Assembly (NCBI GenBank): GCA_964433495.1
Contig: CAYSRC010000059.1
Location: 1 to 10,342 of the forward strand
Source: CAYSRC01 sp964433495
Lineage (GTDB): Bacteria > Bacillota > Clostridia > Oscillospirales > Ruminococcaceae
Direction: 5' to 3'
Length of the DNA: 10,342 nucleotides
Program-made: the position numbers and the translations under genes
Part shown: positions 6,128-10,342 of the stretch, in pieces
Numbering within the stretch: position 1 is the first letter of the stretch
How the letters are laid out: each line of letters opens with the position of its first letter
Notes under the pieces: generated by a model
What the model saw: only the letters and a program-made list of their open reading frames with translations
Told to the model about the DNA's origin: nothing
Database searches by the model: none

Positions 6128-6346
6128 AAGCCCCCCCTTGTAAAGGGGGAGGGCCGCGAAGCGGTGGGGGGATTGTAAGCGGTCGGTCTGAGATTGCAAA
6201 CAAAGGCCTTTCAAGCGATAAGCCTTTCTTTTTTTCAGGCAATCCCTCAGTCAGCTTCGCTGACACGGCTCGCATATTCCCGCGAGTTGTGTCGGCCGTC
6301 GTACCGATTACGGCCGACTCTTCCTTTACACAAGGGAGCCTCAAGG
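6128..6346 (+). repeat. Palindromic repeat copy C2 with M1-M2
   Basis: The left arm has CCCCCCCTTGTAAAGGGGG (no insert), CCGC-GAA-GCGG and GGGGATTG. The right arm starts CAATCCCTCAGTCAGC with the hairpin GTCAGC-TTC-GCTGAC. M1 follows (CTCGC/GCGAG, loop ATATTCCC, 6269-6286), then M2 (9-bp stem GTCGGCCGT/ACGGCCGAC, 6291-6318). Here the pair precedes rather than splits the final CTTCCTTTACACAAGGGAG hairpin (6320-6338), unlike C1 and C3. Alignment with C1 is clear in both arms, while the inner 60-70 nt between arms differs. No gene is visible. Confidence 0.7.
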
Positions 6347-6442
6347 ACACCGCCTGAGGAATGAGAGTAATCTTTAGGACTTGCTGTAACCCAAGCCTCC
6401 CCTCCCGCGTTGCAATCGAAACGACACGCTTCACGGCTTTTT

Positions 6443-6471
6443 CCGACAATACAGTCTTCTTTCCCTATAAA
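6443..6471 (+). promoter_or_regulatory. Possible promoter for the amidohydrolase gene
   Basis: CCGACA (6443-6448, four of six consensus bases), a 17-nt spacer and TATAAA (6466-6471). It lies 36 nt before the ATG at 6508 and just beyond the end of the repeat field. Confidence 0.4.
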
Positions 6472-6507
6472 AAACAACCTATTCTTCAGCGAAAGGTCAA
6501 AGAAACC

Positions 6508-7842
6508 ATGAGCCAAACGATCTATCAAAACGGCATACCCTCGTCCGCAGGCCTGTTCTCGGGGGCGAGCACCGACAAAAGCCTTCGGCGCGCGCCGCTG
6601 CTGCTCAAGGGCGGGCGCATCGTCGACCCCAAAAACGGCGTGGATTCAGAGGGGGATCTCCTCATACAGGGCGGCTTTGTCATCGCGTGCGGCGACGTCG
6701 GCGAGGCGCCCGCCTCCGCGCGGACATTCGACTGCCGCGGCACGATCGTCATGCCGGGGCTTGTCGACATGCACCTGCACCTCGGCGACCTCTTCGAGGT
6801 GTGCAGCGACCCCGTCGGCAAGGCCGCGCGCGACGGCGTGACCTGCGGCCTCTCGCCGGGCGCGGGCAACACCTTCATGGCCCCCTCCCTGCTCGGCGCC
6901 GAGGTGGACAGGGGGCTTCCCATAAGCGTCGGGGTCTATGTCGGCGCGGCGGCCTTCACCTCGACGCGACTCGACGCGGACGGTCTCGTCGCGCTCATAA
7001 AGGGCGAGCTCGGCGACGACGCAAAGGCGCAGCTGCTCAGCCGCAACGCGATCGTAAACGCCACGGCGAACAGGATCATCGGCGTAAAGGATCACATGGG
7101 GCACGGCGTGATGTCAGACGAACGCCTCGAGACCGTTTTTGACGTCACCTCGCGCGCGGGGCTGGTGTTTATGACCCACACGCAGGACTTTGAGCACGCG
7201 TGCCGGCTCGCCGCCCTGTCCAAGGGCCGCCCGCTCCACCTCGGCCACGCCACGGCCGCGGGCTGCGGTACCCACGGCAACGCCCTGAGAAGCTTCGCCG
7301 AGGTCCTCTCGCTCGTGGGCGGCAATATCACCGCCGAGTTTGTCGGCTCGATGCTGCTGCCGACGCGCGGCCGGCGCGACGGGCTCAAGATCGACGAAAA
7401 GGCGCGCCAGCTCGCCCTGCGCGCGCTGCACGACAAAAAGGTCTGCATCGTGGTGTCGGACGGTCAGCCCGGCGCGACCATGAAGGGCTTCGGCGACACC
7501 GCCGACAACCTCAAAGCGATCCTGTATCTCGCGAGCGACGGCGTCCTTTCGCTGCCCGACTCCGTCGCGCTCATGACCTGCAACCCCGTCGGCCTCATCG
7601 AAAAGCGAACGGGGTGCGCCGCGCTCGGCAGGCTGTTCGGCCATCTCGGCGCGGGCGCGCTCGGCAACGTCACCGTCGTCGACCCCGCAAGCGCCGAGGC
7701 GGTGCTCACCGTCGCGTGCGGCGAACCCGTGTCGTTCGACGGCAACCTTGTGCGCGAGGGGGGCGCGGCCGGCGGGTTTGTCTGCCGCGACGGCTTCTTT
7801 TGGCGCACGGGCGTCGGCGACCTCGCCCTGTACGGCGGATGA
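6508..7842 (+). CDS. Amidohydrolase-superfamily metallohydrolase (dihydroorotase-like fold)
   Basis: 444 residues from the ATG at 6508. The frame is open back to 6361, but that extension lies in intergenic repeat DNA and the promoter-like boxes, so it is not used. The start has only a weak AAAGG about 12 nt upstream. The N-terminal half-barrel (LLLKGGRIVDP...) and C-terminal strands form the usual composite beta domain. The binuclear metal site is complete: H89 and H91 in DMHLH, K194 in GVKDHM (position of the carboxylated lysine), H224 in MTHT, H247 in HLGHAT and D318 in VSDGQ. Such enzymes hydrolyse cyclic amides, ureides or N-acyl amino acids in the cytosol. The loops after each strand do not match an enzyme I can name, so the substrate stays open; classical pyrimidine dihydroorotase is unlikely given the lack of other pyr genes here. 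Confidence 0.85.
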   Translation: MSQTIYQNGIPSSAGLFSGASTDKSLRRAPLLLKGGRIVDPKNGVDSEGDLLIQGGFVIACGDVGEAPASARTFDCRGTIVMPGLVDMHLHLGDLFEVCSDPVGKAARDGVTCGLSPGAGNTFMAPSLLGAEVDRGLPISVGVYVGAAAFTSTRLDADGLVALIKGELGDDAKAQLLSRNAIVNATANRIIGVKDHMGHGVMSDERLETVFDVTSRAGLVFMTHTQDFEHACRLAALSKGRPLHLGHATAAGCGTHGNALRSFAEVLSLVGGNITAEFVGSMLLPTRGRRDGLKIDEKARQLALRALHDKKVCIVVSDGQPGATMKGFGDTADNLKAILYLASDGVLSLPDSVALMTCNPVGLIEKRTGCAALGRLFGHLGAGALGNVTVVDPASAEAVLTVACGEPVSFDGNLVREGGAAGGFVCRDGFFWRTGVGDLALYGG

Positions 7843-7905
7843 CTCCCCCCGGCGCGCCCGCTCCGCCGCACAGAAGACAGACCGCCTGTCGCTGCACATG
7901 CGGGT

Positions 7906-7928
7906 GTCGGGTGTTTTCCCCGACTTTT
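7906..7928 (+). terminator. Probable terminator after the amidohydrolase gene
   Basis: GTCGGG (7906-7911) pairs with CCCGAC (7919-7924) around a 7-nt loop and is followed by TTTTCC. The stem is short and the T-run is only four bases. It lies 64 nt after the stop codon, in the 178-nt gap before the next gene. Confidence 0.45.
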
Positions 7929-8020
7929 CCTGTCGCAATCGACCTGCCTGCATCTTCCGCCCGGCAGGGTGTGTATTCTCCCGCATCGATCCCACAGTTT
8001 GAAAACAGGAGCTGTTCGAC

Positions 8021-8489
8021 ATGAACGAAACGGTTGTGACAAAACTGACGGCGAAGGACAACAAATATGCCTGCGCTTTCGCCGACAAAATCACGGCGGA
8101 AAGCCGGGAATCGGATGAATGGTATCGGTTTCTCGATGATTTTGTCGCTCTGCTCGATCACCCGAAATCCCTTGTGCGAAATCGGGCGCTGTCCATCCTT
8201 GCGGCAAACGCCCGGTGGGATGTAAAAAAACCGCTTCGACACCATCCTTCCCGATATTCTTGTCCACATAACCGAAGAAAAGCCGATCACGGCGCGGCAG
8301 TGTATAAAGGCGCTTGCCGGGATAGGTTCCGCAAAGCCGCAATACATCCCGGCAATCCTGTCGGGCATGCGAAACGCCGATCTTTCAAACTACGGCGACA
8401 GTATGCGCCCGCTGATTGAACAGGATATGGCGGAAACCGAGGGCAAGCTGAGAGCGTTCGCTGCGGCGGGACAGCCCGCCGAGCCGTAA
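8021..8489 (+). pseudogene. Small HEAT-repeat-like protein, frameshifted at an A7 run
   Basis: A good AGGAG (8007-8011) stands 9 nt before the ATG. The first 68 codons read MNETVVTKLTAKDNKYACAF... to ANARWDV. At seven A residues (8224-8230) the frame is lost: the zero frame continues as arginine-rich, non-family sequence to 8419, while the +1 frame continues sensibly with RFDTILPDILVHITEEKP, then ARQCIKALAGIG and NADLSNYGDSMRPLIEQD, ending at TAA 8487-8489. Removing one A gives DVKNRFD and a 155-residue protein. The segments LLDHPKSLVRNRALSILAANA and ITARQCIKALAGI look like paired HEAT/ARM helices. I recall similar 140-160-residue clostridial proteins carrying the doubtful label SufBD protein; no function is established. 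The break may be a true mutation, a sequencing error in a homopolymer, or be bypassed by slippage. Arginine codons CGG/CGA are more frequent than in the neighbours, which may indicate a different origin. Confidence 0.65.
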
Positions 8490-8556
8490 AAGCGGCGGAC
8501 AGGCGACGATTTTCAGTGCAGCCGCGCCCTCGCGGGCGCCGAGAGGTATGACAAAA

Positions 8557-10029
8557 ATGAACAACAAAAAGCTCCCCCTGACCTTTATCCCGCCCGTTGC
8601 CGTCTCACTGGCGACGGCGGCTTTGATCCCGCTCAACCTGTTCGTCGTTCCCTTCCCCGAATGGCTGTGTGCCGCGGGCTGTCTGCTGTCGGCCGGCTTC
8701 CTCGTGTTCATGTGGGTGCGTGGCTCAAGCAGGGTGTTGACAAAAATCGCGGTCTCCGCCCTCACGGCGCTGCTTTCCTGCGCCTGTCTGTTCCTGAGCT
8801 TTTGCAACCCCTATTGGAGCTCCTGCGTATTCCGCGGCGGCCCCCCCGACGCGCAAAACTATGACGCGGCGCTCACCTCGGGCGAGGCGCTCGACGACCT
8901 CGAGCTCGCCATGCGGCTTCTCAAAAAGCTCCACCCGCTGCTTTTGAACGGCGTTCCCGACGAGACACGCGCCGAGTACGAGCGGGCGCGGCGCGAGCTG
9001 AGCGAGCTTGATTCTGTCGACGTCAACACCCTTGCGAGGTGTGTCGAAAGGGTGTTCTCAACGCTTCACGACGCCCACACCCACATCTCGCTCAACTACA
9101 GCGACCGGTTCATGAAATACCGCTATGCCCGCAATGCGGCGGGCGACGAGCCGGTCGCGGTAAACGGCGTCCCGATAGAGGACATATTTGCCGCGAACGC
9201 CGACCTGCTCAGCTATGAATACCCCGAATACGGCATCCTACAGCTGTCGGGCTATCTGACGTCGATGGGCGGCCTCGATTATCTCGGCATCCCCGTCGAC
9301 GGCGGCGTCACCTATACCTATCTCACCCCGGGTGGCGAGACGGTTTACATCCGTGCCGAGCCCGAGGACTTTTTACTTTACGACGACTACGCCGCGTTCA
9401 ACCGCCTTGACGAGACAAGCGGCGACCGCCCGTTTGTCTCCTACGACATATACCCCGAGCACAGCGCCGCGGTGCTCACCCTCACCGCGTGTATATACAA
9501 CGACGAGTATATAAGCTGTCTCGACGCGATGTTTTCCGAGGTCTGCGAACTCGGCATCAAAAACGTGATCGTCGACCTGCGCGGCAACGGGGGCGGCAAC
9601 TCGCTTGTCGCCGACGAGTTTATCCGGCATCTCGACGTCGACGCCTACAAAACATGGGGGTGCGATTGGCGGCTCGGCCCGTTCCTGATCGACTGTCCCC
9701 GGCAGACCGTCGTCAACGAGGGCCGCGACGTCCCGGGCTTCGACGGCGGCGTCTACGTCCTGACCTCGGTCGGCACCTTCAGCTCGGCCATGGACTTTGC
9801 GATGCTGATAAAGGACAACGGCCTCGGTACGATCGTCGGCGAAGCGCCGGGCAACGACCCCGACGGCTGCGGCGACGTCTCCTACTTCGCGCTTCGCAAC
9901 TCGGGGTTATACCTTCAGATATCCACAAAGCACTGGCGTCGCGTCGACGACATACCGGGACCCATACTGCCCGATTATCCGTGCGACCCCCGCGACGCGC
10001 TCGAAACCGCTCTTTCCCTGTGCGGCTGA
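8557..10029 (+). CDS. Membrane-anchored S41 family peptidase
   Basis: 490 residues from ATG 8557. An in-frame ATG at 8548 directly abuts the GAGAGG at 8541-8546, whereas 8557 has a workable 10-nt spacing. Three hydrophobic helices lie at about residues 9-31, 35-54 and 62-83, so the catalytic part should be anchored to the membrane and face outward. The S41 core is visible: TLHDAHTHI with H174 (matching the DGHT-type histidine of S41 clades), VDLRGNGGGN at 339-348, and VGTFSSAMDFAMLI with the probable nucleophile S410, then GTIVGEAPGND and a closing ISTKHWRRVDD...ILPDYPCDP. The lysine of CtpA/Prc enzymes (FGKG) is absent, so a Ser-His arrangement as in tricorn-type members is more likely. There is no obvious PDZ domain. 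The target is unknown. It follows the broken HEAT-like gene by 67 nt and is probably co-transcribed with it. Confidence 0.87.
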   Translation: MNNKKLPLTFIPPVAVSLATAALIPLNLFVVPFPEWLCAAGCLLSAGFLVFMWVRGSSRVLTKIAVSALTALLSCACLFLSFCNPYWSSCVFRGGPPDAQNYDAALTSGEALDDLELAMRLLKKLHPLLLNGVPDETRAEYERARRELSELDSVDVNTLARCVERVFSTLHDAHTHISLNYSDRFMKYRYARNAAGDEPVAVNGVPIEDIFAANADLLSYEYPEYGILQLSGYLTSMGGLDYLGIPVDGGVTYTYLTPGGETVYIRAEPEDFLLYDDYAAFNRLDETSGDRPFVSYDIYPEHSAAVLTLTACIYNDEYISCLDAMFSEVCELGIKNVIVDLRGNGGGNSLVADEFIRHLDVDAYKTWGCDWRLGPFLIDCPRQTVVNEGRDVPGFDGGVYVLTSVGTFSSAMDFAMLIKDNGLGTIVGEAPGNDPDGCGDVSYFALRNSGLYLQISTKHWRRVDDIPGPILPDYPCDPRDALETALSLCG

Positions 10030-10090
10030 GTGCTTTTGATCTGCCGCGGGCGCTTCGCCCGGTTGGAGCCGCCCCCCCCCGCAAAGCATA

Positions 10091-10125
10091 AGGGCTGCCG
10101 GTTTGTGCACCGGCCGCCCTTTTTT
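10091..10125 (+). terminator. Rho-independent terminator after the S41 peptidase gene
   Basis: AGGGCTGCCGGT (10091-10102) pairs with ACCGGCCGCCCT (10109-10120) with one internal mismatch and a 6-nt loop, followed directly by TTTTTG. It lies 61 nt after the stop codon. Confidence 0.85.
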
Positions 10126-10189
10126 GTACACCGTATTTGCTTCACTCGGATGCGGCCGCGCGGCAGGGGGCTTTGCTTCTCAGCAGACC

Positions 10190-10342
10190 CGAAAGCTTAC
10201 GCCCATCTCTCGGGTTGTCGGCCCTTAAGCTTCCCCCGTGGGGGGAAGCAGTCAGCGCAGCTCCGGGTTCCCTTCAATGCCCTCTGAATTGAAGGGGGAG
10301 GACGAGCGGCGGAGTGGGCGGATGTTTGCGCCCCCGCGCAAA
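10190..10342. repeat. Further palindromic intergenic repeat, cut by window edge
   Basis: Two strong hairpins are visible: GCTTCCCCC/GGGGGAAGC with a 3-nt loop (10229-10249) and CCCTTCAAT/ATTGAAGGG with a 9-nt loop (10270-10296). The intervening GCAGTCAGCGCAGCTCC and the following GGGGGAGGACGAGCGGCGGAGTGGGCGGAT resemble the arm blocks at 5684-6346 and 5935-5985. No M1 or M2 hairpin is present here. No gene is visible. Confidence 0.5.

Noticed and set aside
6361..6507. 49-residue N-terminal extension of the amidohydrolase
   Set aside because: It is encoded by repeat tail and promoter sequence, has no family similarity, and metal-enzyme numbering fits the ATG at 6508.
7114..8094. 326-codon minus-strand frame opposite the amidohydrolase
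   Set aside because: A shadow of the GC-rich coding strand with no recognisable domain; it crosses a gene boundary and a terminator-like hairpin.
8021..8419. Intact 132-residue protein in the zero frame
   Set aside because: After residue 70 the sequence turns into low-complexity arginine/histidine-rich text, while the +1 frame gives coherent helical repeats; the zero-frame tail is a frameshift product.

Overview
The window looks like chromosomal DNA of a GC-rich Bacillota, most likely a Clostridia lineage. The reasons are strong AGGAGG-type ribosome binding sites, sigma-70/A promoters with near-consensus boxes, a BceAB-type ABC transporter, a HAD-IIA phosphatase, and intergenic hairpin repeats of the kind seen in gut Clostridia. 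The genus cannot be fixed from sequence alone.

Layout: (1) 1-844, minus strand: the 5' part of a GlpA-like FAD-dependent oxidoreductase that runs off the left edge. (2) About 900-1600: no gene, only nested hairpin repeats. (3) 1626-5466: a plus-strand block with its own consensus promoter, a HAD-IIA phosphatase, then a BceA-like ATPase and a BceB-like permease overlapping by 4 nt, closed by a terminator with a 15-bp perfect stem. (4) About 5465-6420: a second repeat field, partly a mirror image of the first. (5) 6508-7842: an amidohydrolase with a complete HxH/K/H/H/D metal site. (6) 8021-8489: a small HEAT-like protein gene broken by one extra A in an A7 run. (7) 8557-10029: a membrane-anchored S41 peptidase, then a Rho-independent terminator. 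(8) About 10190-10342: more repeats.

The protein genes are ordinary. ABC ATPase and permease should form one antimicrobial-peptide sensing/detoxification transporter, but no BceRS-type two-component system is in view. The other genes show no clear functional link.

The unusual content lies between the genes. Two small hairpin modules recur. M1 has an invariant 8-nt loop close to ATAYTCCC, and M2 has a loop containing CGTWCC. Their stems differ in nearly every copy but stay paired. M1-M2 pairs sit inside the loop (TTTACACA) of a second palindromic repeat that also occurs empty. A separate ~180-bp multi-hairpin element is present as two inverted copies (A and B) around the HAD-bceAB block. It has compensatory stem changes and promoter-like boxes at the same end of both copies. 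No transposase or other protein that could mobilise these repeats lies in the window.
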